From the NCBI GenBank assembly GCA_047459075.1, contig VSCH01000009.1:18471-82470 (forward strand): a stretch of 64,000 nt of DNA. Reading direction: 5' to 3'. The notes under the pieces were generated by a model. The model made no database searches. It worked only from the letters and a program-made list of their open reading frames with translations, and was not told the origin of the DNA. Below are positions 25,327 to 33,715 of this stretch, piece after piece; the stretch's first letter is position 1, and each line of letters begins with the position of its first letter. The DNA comes from ZC4RG19 sp017577565. GTDB taxonomy: Bacteria > Actinomycetota > Acidimicrobiia > Acidimicrobiales > VFJN01. The position numbers and the translations under genes are program-made.

Positions 25327-27084
25327 ATGCCTCCCGAACCCGTGACACCGAAGAAGATGCCCTTCGAGAAGTACCGGCCGTTCCTGCCGCTCCCGCTCGA
25401 GCTCCCGGACCGGACCTGGCCCAACAAGCGGATCGAGAAGGCGCCGCTGTGGTGCTCGGTCGACCTGCGTGACGGCAACCAGGCGCTGATCGACCCGATG
25501 GACCCGGCCCGCAAGCGCCGCATGTTCGAGACGCTCGTCAACATGGGCTTCAAGGAGATCGAGGTCGGGTTCCCCAGCGCGAGCCAGCCGGACTTCGACT
25601 TCGTACGCCAGCTGATCGAGGAGGACCTCGTCCCCGAGGACGTCACCATCCAGGTCCTCACCCAGTGCCGGCCCGAGCTGATCGAGCGCACCTACGAGTC
25701 GATCCGGGGCGCCAACCGGGTCATCGTGCACTTCTACAACTCGACCTCGATCCTGCAGCGTCGGGTCGTGTTCGGGCTGGGCTACGACGGCATCACGCAG
25801 ATCGCCACCGACGCCGCCCGCCTGGCCCGGAAGCTGGAGGAGACCGTCCCCGGCACCGAGGTCCGCTACGAGTACTCGCCCGAGAGCTTCACCGGCACGG
25901 AGATCGAGTTCGCCGTCGAGATCTGCAACGCCGTGGGCGAGGCGCTCGACCTCGGCGACGACGAGAAGGTCATCTTCAACCTGCCGGCGACGGTGGAGAT
26001 GTACACGCCGAACATCTACGGCGACGTCATCGAGTACTTCCACCGCAACATCCCCCGCCGCGACCGGGTCGTGCTGTCGCTGCACCCGCACAACGACCGG
26101 GGCACGGCGGTGGCGGCCGCCGAGTTCGGCGTCATGGCCGGCGCCGACCGGGTGGAGGGCACGCTGTTCGGCAACGGCGAGCGCACCGGCAACGTCGACA
26201 TCGTCACCCTGGCCCTCAACCTGTTCAGCCAGGGCGTGGACCCCGAGCTGGACATCAGCGACATCGACGCCATCCGCCGGGTGGCCGAGTACTGCAACCG
26301 CCTGCCGGTGCACCCCCGCCACCCGTACGTCGGCGACCTCGTGTACACGGCGTTCTCCGGCAGCCACCAGGACGCCATCAAGAAGGGCTTCGCCGCCCTC
26401 GGCGAGGACTACGAGGTCTGGGAGGTGCCGTACCTGCCCATCGACCCCAAGCACGTCGGCCGCACCTACGAGGCGGTGATCCGGGTCAACAGCCAGTCGG
26501 GCAAGGGCGGCGTCGCCTACATCATGCAGACCGAGCACGGCTTCGACCTGCCCCGCCGGCTGCAGATCGAGTTCTCGAAGACGATCCAGACGATCACCGA
26601 GGACACCGGCACCGAGATCACGCCGGCCGAGATGTGGGACGCCTTCGTGCGCGAGTACATGCCGGAGGACGCCCCCGTGAAGCTCCTGTCCCACGAGTCG
26701 ACGACGGGCGAGGAGGGGTCGCGGGTCGTGGCCCAGCTGCTGGTCGACGGCGAGCACCGGACCGTCACGGGCGAGGGCAACGGGCCCATCGCGGCGTTCG
26801 TCGCCGGCCTCCAGGCCGACCTCGGCGTCGACATCGACGTGGTCGACTACAGCGAGCACGCGATCGGTGCCGGGTCGGACGCCACCGCCGTCGCCTACGT
26901 CGAGACCCAGCGCTCGGACGGCACCGTGCGCTGGGGCGTGGGCCGGCACCCGAGCATCACGACGGCGTCGTTCGAGGCCGTCGTGTCCGCGGTCAACCGC
27001 CACCGGCGGGACGCGCAGGAGGTCGACCCCGTGCGGGCCATGCCGGCCGAGCCCGGCGTCCGCGCGGCGGGTGGTGCCGCCTGA
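25327..27084 (+). CDS. leuA: 2-isopropylmalate synthase
   Basis: LeuA condenses acetyl-CoA with 2-oxoisovalerate, the committed step of leucine synthesis. The 585-residue product is the actinobacterial long type. The DRE-TIM barrel has SVDLRDGNQAL near residue 42, HPHNDRGTAV near 257 and GTLFGNGERTGN near 279. The C-terminal LeuA regulatory domain, the site of leucine feedback, follows (about 440-560). It is preceded by a Leu-rich leader, a hairpin and a terminator, so attenuation by leucine is likely on top of allosteric inhibition. It stands alone rather than next to the other leu genes. Confidence 0.96.
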   Translation: MPPEPVTPKKMPFEKYRPFLPLPLELPDRTWPNKRIEKAPLWCSVDLRDGNQALIDPMDPARKRRMFETLVNMGFKEIEVGFPSASQPDFDFVRQLIEEDLVPEDVTIQVLTQCRPELIERTYESIRGANRVIVHFYNSTSILQRRVVFGLGYDGITQIATDAARLARKLEETVPGTEVRYEYSPESFTGTEIEFAVEICNAVGEALDLGDDEKVIFNLPATVEMYTPNIYGDVIEYFHRNIPRRDRVVLSLHPHNDRGTAVAAAEFGVMAGADRVEGTLFGNGERTGNVDIVTLALNLFSQGVDPELDISDIDAIRRVAEYCNRLPVHPRHPYVGDLVYTAFSGSHQDAIKKGFAALGEDYEVWEVPYLPIDPKHVGRTYEAVIRVNSQSGKGGVAYIMQTEHGFDLPRRLQIEFSKTIQTITEDTGTEITPAEMWDAFVREYMPEDAPVKLLSHESTTGEEGSRVVAQLLVDGEHRTVTGEGNGPIAAFVAGLQADLGVDIDVVDYSEHAIGAGSDATAVAYVETQRSDGTVRWGVGRHPSITTASFEAVVSAVNRHRRDAQEVDPVRAMPAEPGVRAAGGAA

Positions 27085-27147
27085 CCGCGCCACCGCCCAG
27101 AGCGTCGGCGGGCGCGCCGAGGGCGGGAACTTCCCGCCGAACCCCTG

Positions 27148-27165
27148 GTGTAACGGATGTCACAC
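27148..27165. promoter_or_regulatory. CRP-like palindrome
   Basis: GTGTAACGGATGTCACAC (27148-27165) has 7-base arms with one mismatch. On the minus strand it reads TGTGA, six bases, TTACA, one base off the TGTGA-N6-TCACA pattern of CRP/GlxR-type regulators. A TACGAT -10-like box follows at 27169-27174. A second palindrome, GGCGGGAACTTCCCGCC, lies just before it (27122-27138). The 233-base leuA to peptidase gap also holds the hairpin at 27247-27284. Confidence 0.4.
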
Positions 27166-27246
27166 CGGTACGATGCGCCCGCCGAACGGCCGAGTGAACG
27201 CCGAGCGCACGCCCTGGGCACGATCCGGGCGTGCGTGACGGGTCTC

Positions 27247-27284
27247 CTCCCGCCGGGGCCGGTCTCGCACCGCCCCGGCGGGAG
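27247..27284 (+). other. strong hairpin in the 5' region of the M1 peptidase gene
   Basis: CTCCCGCCGGGG (27247-27258) and CCCCGGCGGGAG (27273-27284) are perfect 12-base reverse complements with a 14-base loop. There is no T run. It could be a terminator for read-through from leuA or a 5' untranslated structure of the peptidase mRNA; the sequence does not decide. Confidence 0.45.
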
Positions 27285-27317
27285 TGCGGCCGGGTCGTGT
27301 GCCATCCTGCCGGGGCC

Positions 27318-28940
27318 ATGACCTCCGGCGCTCCGACCCCCGACCCGGACCCGACCCCCCACCCGGACGTGACGCGGCCGGACGCCGGATCGCCCGGGGA
27401 CGCGCCGGCCGCGGCCGCCCCGCCCGCCGGTCCGGCGCCCCGCCCGTCCCGCCGGCGCCGGCTCGTCGCCGGTGTGGCCGGCGTGCTGGCGGTGGCGCTC
27501 CTCGTCGTGGCGGCCGTCGTGGTCGGCGGCGCCCGCGAGGCCGACGAACCGCTCGCCGGCGAGCCGGCGACGACCACGCCCCCCGACGACCGGCCCGAGG
27601 AGCCGGACGAGCCCGCCGCCCCGCCGCCGGGCGCGGACGCGGTCACGGGCCTCGGCGACCCCTACTACCCGGACGCCGGCAACCGGGGCTACGACGTCCA
27701 GCACTACGAGCTCGACCTCACCTGGCACCCCGACGCCGCCCGCATGGACGGCCGGGCGACGATCACCGCCACGGCCACCGAGCCGCTCGACGTCTTCGCC
27801 CTCGACGCGGTCGACCTCGACATCGCCTCGCTCGCGGTCGACGGCGAGCCGGCGACCGTCGAGCCGGTCGGGGAGCGGGACGTCCTCGTCACCCCGGCGC
27901 GGCCGCTGGCCGCCGGCGACGGCTTCACGGTCGACGTCGAGTGGTCGGCCGTGCCCAACGCGGTGCAGGACACCTCGCTCGTCGAGTCCGGGTGGTACGC
28001 CGACGGCGAGGAGATCTACGCCATCTTCGAGCCGAGCGGGGCGGCCACGCTCTTCCCGGGCAACGACCACCCCAGCGACAAGGCCTCCTACGACCTGCGG
28101 ATCACCGTGCCCGAGGGGCTGGACGTGGCCGCCAACGGCCTGCACGTCGCCACCGAGCCGGGCGACGGCGTCGCGACCTGGGCGTTCGAGGTGCCCGAGC
28201 CCATGGCCACCTACCTGGTGCAGGTGGTCGTCGCCGACCTCGTGCTGGTCGAGGGCGACGGCCCCGACGGGGTCGTCGTGCGCCACGCGTTCGACGCCGA
28301 CGTCGTCGACGAGCTGGGCCACACGATGGACCTCACCGGCGACATGCTCGCCTTCTTCGAAGAGCTCTTCGGCCCGTACCCGTTCGAGGCCTACGGGGCC
28401 GTCGTGATCGACGAGCCGCTCGGGCTGGCGCTGGAGACCCAGACCCTCTCGATCTTCGGCACCGACGCCGCCGACAGCGAGATGACCGTGGCCCACGAGC
28501 TCGCCCACCAGTGGTTCGGCAACGCGGTCACCCCGGCGACCTGGCAGGACATCTGGCTCAACGAGGGCTTCGCCACCTACGCCGAGCTGCTCTGGCGCGA
28601 GCACCGGGGTGGGGGCACGCCCGACGACTTCGCCGAGTCCGCCGCCGGCCAGGCCGCCATGCTGGCCACGCCGCCGGGCGATCCGGGGCCCGACGACCTG
28701 TTCACCGCCTCGGTCTACGACCGGGGCGCCCTCACCCTCCACGTCCTGCGCCACCGGATCGGCGACGACGCCTTCTTCGAGCTGCTGCGGACCTGGTACG
28801 AGCGGTACTCGGGGCGGTCGGCCTCGACCGCCGACTTCGAGGCGCTGGCCGAGGAGGTCTCGGGCCAGGACCTCGACGAGCTGTTCGACGCCTGGCTGCG
28901 GGCCCCGGAGATGCCGTCGCTCGACGAGTGGCTCGACTGA
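27318..28940 (+). CDS. membrane-anchored M1-family metallopeptidase
   Basis: The 540-residue protein has a Pro/Ala-rich N-terminus, one membrane segment near residue 50-72, and an exported M1 aminopeptidase domain. The zinc site is complete: H393-E394, H397 (HELAHQW) and E416 in the NEGFATYAE segment. In place of the classic GxMEN substrate loop it has LALETQT, as do short actinobacterial M1 homologues. It probably trims peptides outside the cell. ATG 27318 was chosen; an upstream in-frame GTG at 27231 is less likely since it would translate through the hairpin. Confidence 0.82.
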   Translation: MTSGAPTPDPDPTPHPDVTRPDAGSPGDAPAAAAPPAGPAPRPSRRRRLVAGVAGVLAVALLVVAAVVVGGAREADEPLAGEPATTTPPDDRPEEPDEPAAPPPGADAVTGLGDPYYPDAGNRGYDVQHYELDLTWHPDAARMDGRATITATATEPLDVFALDAVDLDIASLAVDGEPATVEPVGERDVLVTPARPLAAGDGFTVDVEWSAVPNAVQDTSLVESGWYADGEEIYAIFEPSGAATLFPGNDHPSDKASYDLRITVPEGLDVAANGLHVATEPGDGVATWAFEVPEPMATYLVQVVVADLVLVEGDGPDGVVVRHAFDADVVDELGHTMDLTGDMLAFFEELFGPYPFEAYGAVVIDEPLGLALETQTLSIFGTDAADSEMTVAHELAHQWFGNAVTPATWQDIWLNEGFATYAELLWREHRGGGTPDDFAESAAGQAAMLATPPGDPGPDDLFTASVYDRGALTLHVLRHRIGDDAFFELLRTWYERYSGRSASTADFEALAEEVSGQDLDELFDAWLRAPEMPSLDEWLD

Positions 28941-28946
28941 GCGGGC

Positions 28947-29678
28947 TCAGCGGCGGTCCCGGGCGGCCCGGGGCCAGAGCCCGAACCGCATGCGCAGCAC
29001 CATGGCCAGCATCTCGAGGCCCAGCGGCACGGTCTTGCGCAGGTCCCCGGTCACCGAGGACTCGCCGACCCGGGGCCGGTAGTTGACCGGCACCTGCACG
29101 ATCGTGGCCCGCTGGCGCACGGCGGCCATCAGCATCTCCAGGCCGAAGGCCGAGCCGGTGACCCGCAGCTCGGGCAGCATCTTCTCGACCCGCTCGCGGG
29201 ACACGACCCGGAACGTGCAGCCGACGTCGCTGAGGTAGGCCGTGTTGAACAGCACCTCGACGACCTTGGCCACCGCCCAGTTGCCCCAGCGCAGGAAGAG
29301 CCCCATGTTGGCGCCGTCCCAGATGAAGGTGCTGACCGTGCGCGAGCCGACGACGAGCTCGCACTCCCGGGTGTAGGGGAGCAGCTTGAGGAGGTCGCAA
29401 GGGTCGAAGGTGCCGTCGGGCTCGCAGACGCAGACCAGGTCGGTGCGCGCCTCGCGCAGGCCCCGCATGATGGCCGCCCCGTAGCCCTGCACCGGCTCGT
29501 GGACCTCGCGGGCCGAGGTCGTCGCCACCTCCTCCGAGGTGCCCGGGGCCGCGTTGTTGTTGACGACGAGGATGTCGTCGACGATGCCGAGGGCCTCGAA
29601 GCCCCGGATCACCTCGGCGATGCTGTCCTTCTCGTTGTACGTCGGCAGCACGACGCACAGCGACTTGCCGTCCCACAC
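28947..29678 (-). CDS. family 2 glycosyltransferase (polyprenyl-phosphate sugar transferase-like)
   Basis: This is a GT-A glycosyltransferase of 243 residues. The N-terminal CVVLPTYNEKDSI, the DDILVVNN segment, the CEPDGTFDP acidic motif (metal and nucleotide-sugar binding) and a later GLEMLMA stretch are present. It resembles dolichol/undecaprenyl-phosphate mannosyl- or glucosyltransferases without the C-terminal membrane domain. The GTG at 29678 follows the stop codon of the upstream gene by two bases, so translation is coupled. It is the last gene of a three-gene cassette with a DUF2142 membrane protein and a methyltransferase, probably for a cell-surface glycan. Confidence 0.8.
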   Translation of the reverse strand: MWDGKSLCVVLPTYNEKDSIAEVIRGFEALGIVDDILVVNNNAAPGTSEEVATTSAREVHEPVQGYGAAIMRGLREARTDLVCVCEPDGTFDPCDLLKLLPYTRECELVVGSRTVSTFIWDGANMGLFLRWGNWAVAKVVEVLFNTAYLSDVGCTFRVVSRERVEKMLPELRVTGSAFGLEMLMAAVRQRATIVQVPVNYRPRVGESSVTGDLRKTVPLGLEMLAMVLRMRFGLWPRAARDRR

Positions 29679-29680
29679 GG

Positions 29681-31327
29681 TCAGACGTGCCCTCCTTGCG
29701 GCGGTGCGGCGTCGATCGTGCCGCCGGCCCCGACCTCGGGCGTGGCAGCGGCGGACGTGGCGACGAGGGCGAGCGCCCCCAGGCCCCCCACCGTGAGCCA
29801 GGCGGCCCAGCCCCCGAGGGGCGGGTGCCACCGCTCGTCGCCCAGGAAGGCGAGGGGACCGTCGAGGCCGACCGCGTAGCGCCGGCCGTTCGCGTAGAGC
29901 GCCACGAGCTGCACGCCGCCGGCGACGAGCCCGACCACCACGGGGAGCAGGCGGAGCGCGGCCGGCGCCCTCCCCGCCCGCACGCGCTCGACCACGACGG
30001 CACCGGCGTAGAGCGGGCAGATGACGAAGAACGGCAGCATGTGCCGGCCCTGGGAGTCGGCGCCCACCGGGTGGAAGACGGCGGCGTAGGTGCCGTAGGC
30101 CGTGGCCGCGGTGGCGGCCAGCCCCGTGGCGAGCACCGCCCGGTCGCGGCGGTCGCCCACCACCAGCCCGAGGCCGACCACCACGACCGCCAGCAGGCCC
30201 CAGGCCCACACCGCCCACACCGGCAGCGGGGTGTCGAGCCACCCGAACGTCCCGACCGCCGACTTGACCAGCAGGTCGCCCCGGGCGAGGAAGTCGTCGA
30301 GCGCGGCGGGGTCGACGGGCGAGCCGGTGTCGACCGGGTGGTCGTAGGCCAGCTCCCAGGCGACGAGGGCGGCCGAGGAGGCGGCCAGGATCAGCACCGA
30401 GGCGACGAAGGCCGGCCGGGGCGACCGCACCAGCGCCCACAGCTCGTGCCGGCGGGCGACCGCCACGATGCCGAGCAGGACGGCCAGGGTGACGATGCCC
30501 ATCTGCCGGCTGAGGACGAGCACCGAGCCGGTGACGGCCAGGCCGAGCTGCACGCCCGGCCGGGACAGGGCGCCGGGCCGCCGCAGGCAGGCGACGGCGA
30601 TCGCCGCCACGGCGACGGCCGAGGTGATCTCGATGCCGCTGCTCGTCACCGTGGCGCTGGTGAACAGGGCCATCGGCGTCAGCGCCACGAACCCGCCCAC
30701 CAGCGCGGCCGGCCCCAGGTCGCGCACGAGGTACCACGCTCCGGCGACGATCAGCGCCAGGCACGAGGCCAGGACGACGACCCGGGCGGCGTAGAAGGCG
30801 GCCGCGGGCGAGCCCTGGGCGCGGGCGGCGAGGCCCATGCCGACGTAGGTGAACGGCGGGTAGGCGCCGATGGGCGTGTCCCGCACGACCTCGCCGTCCC
30901 CGTCCTCGTCCTCGGCGACCGACCCGTCGGGGAGGCAGTCGGCCGTCACCGCGGGCCGGAACGCGAAGCAGGCGTAGCCGTCCGGCGCGAGCTCGACCGG
31001 GACCTCGACGAGCCGGGTGATCGACAGGTTGCGCCGGGTGAGCGGCGGGCCGGCCGGGAGCGGCTCGTCGTACTCCTCGCCGATGTCGAGGCGGCCCATG
31101 CCGAGGGCCTTGATGAGGTGGTGGTTCTCGTCGGGGGCGGCGGACGGGGGGTTGGAGGCGACCCAGGCGGCGCCGAGCAGCAGGTAGGGCAGCGCGAACA
31201 GGGCCGCCCACCGCCACGCGGCGCGGGTGCCGGTGCCGGCTGGCCGGTGGTCGTCGGGGGTGGGCCGCGCCCGGGCGTCCTCGGCCGGGGCGCCGTCGGG
31301 CGCGAGCTCGTCGGCGGGCACCGCCAT
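29681..31327 (-). CDS. DUF2142 polytopic membrane protein (GT-C-like)
   Basis: About 548 residues with around ten to twelve membrane segments. The motif NPPSAAPDENHH after the first membrane segment is the hallmark of DUF2142, a family found in surface polysaccharide loci and thought to act like GT-C glycosyltransferases. The exported loop after it contains cysteines (YACFAFRP and TADCLPDG). The start ATG overlaps the stop of the methyltransferase gene by one base (TGATG). It probably transfers a lipid-linked sugar made by the downstream GT2 enzyme; this is inference. Confidence 0.75.
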   Translation of the reverse strand: MAVPADELAPDGAPAEDARARPTPDDHRPAGTGTRAAWRWAALFALPYLLLGAAWVASNPPSAAPDENHHLIKALGMGRLDIGEEYDEPLPAGPPLTRRNLSITRLVEVPVELAPDGYACFAFRPAVTADCLPDGSVAEDEDGDGEVVRDTPIGAYPPFTYVGMGLAARAQGSPAAAFYAARVVVLASCLALIVAGAWYLVRDLGPAALVGGFVALTPMALFTSATVTSSGIEITSAVAVAAIAVACLRRPGALSRPGVQLGLAVTGSVLVLSRQMGIVTLAVLLGIVAVARRHELWALVRSPRPAFVASVLILAASSAALVAWELAYDHPVDTGSPVDPAALDDFLARGDLLVKSAVGTFGWLDTPLPVWAVWAWGLLAVVVVGLGLVVGDRRDRAVLATGLAATAATAYGTYAAVFHPVGADSQGRHMLPFFVICPLYAGAVVVERVRAGRAPAALRLLPVVVGLVAGGVQLVALYANGRRYAVGLDGPLAFLGDERWHPPLGGWAAWLTVGGLGALALVATSAAATPEVGAGGTIDAAPPQGGHV

Positions 31328-32040
31328 CACGCTCCCCCCGGCCCCGGTGCCGGCTCGGCGACCACGAGCATCTGGCCGGCGAGCGGCCGGATCGGCGACC
31401 GCAGGTAGAGGGGGACGAGGAAGCTGAGCGCCGCGGCGCGCGACTTCATGGTGAGGGGCAGGAAGCGGGGCTCGAGGTGCGTGACCTCCCACCCCTCGGA
31501 GACCAGGTAGTCGTGCAGCGAGCGATCGGTGTAGATGGCGACGTGGGTGAAGTCGTCGAAGTACCGGCCGGGGTCGAGGCGGAAGTTGGGCTGGACGAGC
31601 ACGAGCCGCCCGCCCGGGCGGAGGACCCGGCGGGCGCCGGCCAGCAGCGCCGTGGCCGCCGGCCGCTCGAGGTGCTCGAGCAGGTTGGAGGCGAACACGA
31701 CGTCGAAGCTGTCGTCGGCGAACCCCCCGAGGTCGGTGCAGTCGCCGACCACCGCGGTGACGCCCTCGCCCGCCGCCCGCTCGACGGTGCTGTCGATGTC
31801 CATGGCGACGACCCGCTTGGCGCGCACGTTGTTGGCGAACTCGCACCACCCGGCGCCGAGCTCGAGCACCTCGGCGTCGGGCGGGATCCAGCGCTCGAGG
31901 TAGGCGCAGATGTGGCGCCACACCGCCCGGCGGTGCGGGTTGGGCGCCAGTCGGGTCTCGAAGTACCGGTTGGCGTAGGAGCTGCGGGATCCCTGCGACG
32001 CGCCGTGGTCGGAGGGTGTGCCGGTCGGCGTCATCGGCAT
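31327..32040 (-). CDS. class I SAM-dependent methyltransferase
   Basis: The 237-residue protein has the Rossmann methyltransferase core: motif I VLELGAGWCEFAN near residue 58, the acidic MDID segment, GDCTDL, and DVVFASNLLEHL. Its family (Methyltransf_11 type) often modifies sugars or lipids in glycan loci. It starts the cassette followed by the DUF2142 and GT2 genes. The ATG at 32040 lies seven bases after TAGTCT (32048-32053), so the operon mRNA is probably leaderless. The target is unknown. Confidence 0.8.
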   Translation of the reverse strand: MPMTPTGTPSDHGASQGSRSSYANRYFETRLAPNPHRRAVWRHICAYLERWIPPDAEVLELGAGWCEFANNVRAKRVVAMDIDSTVERAAGEGVTAVVGDCTDLGGFADDSFDVVFASNLLEHLERPAATALLAGARRVLRPGGRLVLVQPNFRLDPGRYFDDFTHVAIYTDRSLHDYLVSEGWEVTHLEPRFLPLTMKSRAAALSFLVPLYLRSPIRPLAGQMLVVAEPAPGPGGA

Positions 32041-32141
32041 CGGGTTGAGACTACGCGACGAGCCGGTGCCACGACGCGGGCTGCAGGAGGCGCCGCGACG
32101 AGCGCGGCGGCGCCCGCACGAGCGGCGTTAGCGTGTCGCCC

Positions 32142-32468
32142 GTGGCCAGCGATCCCTGCGTCCTCGAGGTCGTCGACCGGTCCGATCACGGCGTCGTGGC
32201 GCGGCTGTCGGGCGACCTCGACATCGTCACGGCCGAGCGGATCACCGCCGAGCTGGCGGCGTTGATCGAGGCCGGGCACGAGCGGGTCACGCTGGACGTC
32301 GGCGGGCTCGGCTTCGTCGACTCGAGCGGGCTGGGCGCGCTCGTCACCGTCCACCGCCGGGCCCAGGCGCACGACGGCTCGCTGGTGCTGCGCTCGGTGC
32401 CGCCCCGGGTGCGCCGGCTGCTCGAGATCACCCGGCTCGACGAGCTGCTGGCCATCGAGGGGGAGTGA
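32142..32468 (+). CDS. STAS-domain anti-sigma factor antagonist
   Basis: This is about 108 residues, a single STAS domain of the SpoIIAA/RsbV type. The phosphorylatable serine region is seen in FVDSSGLGALV (near residue 57-67). Unphosphorylated, such proteins bind the anti-sigma kinase and free the sigma factor. It lies next to, and convergent with, the sigma factor gene. The GTG at 32142 was chosen because TAGCGT (32129-32134) lies seven bases upstream; the GTG at 32133 overlaps that box. Confidence 0.88.
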   Translation: MASDPCVLEVVDRSDHGVVARLSGDLDIVTAERITAELAALIEAGHERVTLDVGGLGFVDSSGLGALVTVHRRAQAHDGSLVLRSVPPRVRRLLEITRLDELLAIEGE

Positions 32469-32471
32469 CCC

Positions 32472-32506
32472 CGGCGCCGTCGGGCCGCCCCAGGCGGCGG
32501 GCGCCG
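32472..32506. terminator. bidirectional terminator hairpin
   Basis: An outer stem CGGCGCC/GGCGCCG (32472-32478, 32500-32506) and an inner stem GCCGCC/GGCGGC (32484-32489, 32493-32498) form one branched hairpin between the convergent STAS and sigma factor genes. Confidence 0.45.
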
Positions 32507-32507
32507 C

Positions 32508-33254
32508 TCAGCGCTCGAGCATCTCGCGGAGCTGGTCGAGGCACCGGCGCATGAGCCGTGACACGTGCATCTGGCTGATGCCCAGGCGCGCCGCGATCTC
32601 GCTCTGGGTCAGGTCCTCGTAGAAGCGCAGCCGCATGATCGTCGCCTCCCGCTCCGGGAGGCTCTCCAGCAGCTGGGCGACGAGCATCCGCAGCTCGACC
32701 GGGTGGCTCGGCACGTCCTCGCCGGGCAGGCGCTCGGCCAGGGGCGGGTTCTCGTCGTCGCCGATCCGCCGGGCGTCGAGGCTGGTGGCCCGGTAGGCGG
32801 CGCCGGCCTCCAGCGCGTCCAGCACCTGGTCGGCGGAGATGTCGAGCTCGCGGGCGAGCTCGTCGACGGTTGGCGGCCGGCCCAGGCGGGCCGACAGCGC
32901 CGCCCGGGCGCGCCGCAGGTCGAGGTGCCGCTCCTGGGCGCTGCGGGGCGGCCGGACGGCCCAGGTGCGGTCCCGGAAGTAGCGCTTGATCTCGCCGTTG
33001 ATCGTGCGGCTGGCGAACGACGAGAAGGGGATGCCCCGGGCCGGGTCGAACCGCTCGACCGCCTTCAGCGTGCCCAGCATGGCGATCTGCACGAGGTCGT
33101 CGAGCTCGACCCCCCGACCCCGGTAGTCGTTGGCGATGGACGCGGCGAGGCCCCGGTGGGCCTCGACGAGCCGGTTGCGCACCGCCCGGTCGCCGGTGCG
33201 GCGGTAGGTGGCGAAGAGCTCGTCGAGCTCGTGGTCGTGCTGCTCGCTGCTCAT
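32508..33254 (-). CDS. SigB/SigF/SigG-family RNA polymerase sigma factor
   Basis: The 248-residue protein has regions 2, 3 and 4 of the general-stress/sporulation sigma family. Region 2 includes DLVQIAMLGTLKAVERFDP and the FSSFASRTINGEIKRYFRDRTW block; region 4 ends with the helix-turn-helix LTQSEIAARLGISQMHVSRLMRR. Such sigma factors read GTTT-N14-17-GGGTA promoters, one of which is visible at 33679. Its 5' end overlaps the stop of the anti-sigma-like gene by four bases (ATGA), so the two are translationally coupled. Confidence 0.93.
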   Translation of the reverse strand: MSSEQHDHELDELFATYRRTGDRAVRNRLVEAHRGLAASIANDYRGRGVELDDLVQIAMLGTLKAVERFDPARGIPFSSFASRTINGEIKRYFRDRTWAVRPPRSAQERHLDLRRARAALSARLGRPPTVDELARELDISADQVLDALEAGAAYRATSLDARRIGDDENPPLAERLPGEDVPSHPVELRMLVAQLLESLPEREATIMRLRFYEDLTQSEIAARLGISQMHVSRLMRRCLDQLREMLER

Positions 33255-33643
33255 GCGGTCGCGCGCGCCCGCTTGACCAGGCGGAAGCGACGGCCGTCCC
33301 GGCCGACGTCGTAGCTGTGGTCGTCGACGACCACCCGGAGGATGCCGAGCACGAGGTCGTCCAGCTGCGCGCTGTCGCCGGCGGGCGGGGCGTCGGCCCG
33401 CCGGTGCCCCTCGACGGTGACCTCGCCGTCGGACCGGTGGAAGGTCACCTCGATCGACGGACCGCCCGCCTCGGGCTCCTCGACGAGCAGGGCGACCAGC
33501 TCGCTCACGGCGATGCGCAGGTCCTCGGTGTCGTCGACGCTCAACCCGGCGTCGGCGGCGACCCCGGCGGCCAGGATGCGGGCGAGCCGGACCGAGCCCC
33601 GCTCGGCCGGGGCGATCAACTGGATCTGCCGGGACCCTTCCAT
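33251..33643 (-). CDS. degenerate RsbW-like anti-sigma factor
   Basis: This is about 130 residues in the position of RsbW, directly upstream of and overlapping the sigma factor gene. The fold pattern matches the HATPase anti-sigma family (LRIAVSELVALL). However, the N-box asparagine is missing and no DxGxG-type G1 box can be found. It therefore probably cannot bind ATP or phosphorylate an antagonist, and may hold the sigma factor by protein contact only. A GGGAG ribosome site precedes the ATG. Divergent from it is an intact HATPase gene, 72 bases away. Confidence 0.7.
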   Translation of the reverse strand: MEGSRQIQLIAPAERGSVRLARILAAGVAADAGLSVDDTEDLRIAVSELVALLVEEPEAGGPSIEVTFHRSDGEVTVEGHRRADAPPAGDSAQLDDLVLGILRVVVDDHSYDVGRDGRRFRLVKRARATA

Positions 33644-33678
33644 GGCGTGGAGTCTCCCTCAGGGGGGTGGTCGGTGAC

Positions 33679-33704
33679 GTTTGTCGGCCGCGCGGCCGGG
33701 GTAG
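33679..33704 (+). promoter_or_regulatory. SigB/SigF-type promoter
   Basis: GTTTGT (33679-33684) and GGGTAG (33699-33704) have 16 bases between GTTT and GGGTA, which matches the known actinobacterial SigF/SigB consensus (GTTT, 14-17 bases, GGGTA). The ATG of the HATPase gene lies 11 bases downstream. The adjacent sigma factor would therefore drive its own regulator. Confidence 0.6.
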
Positions 33705-33715
33705 GGCCTGCCGCG

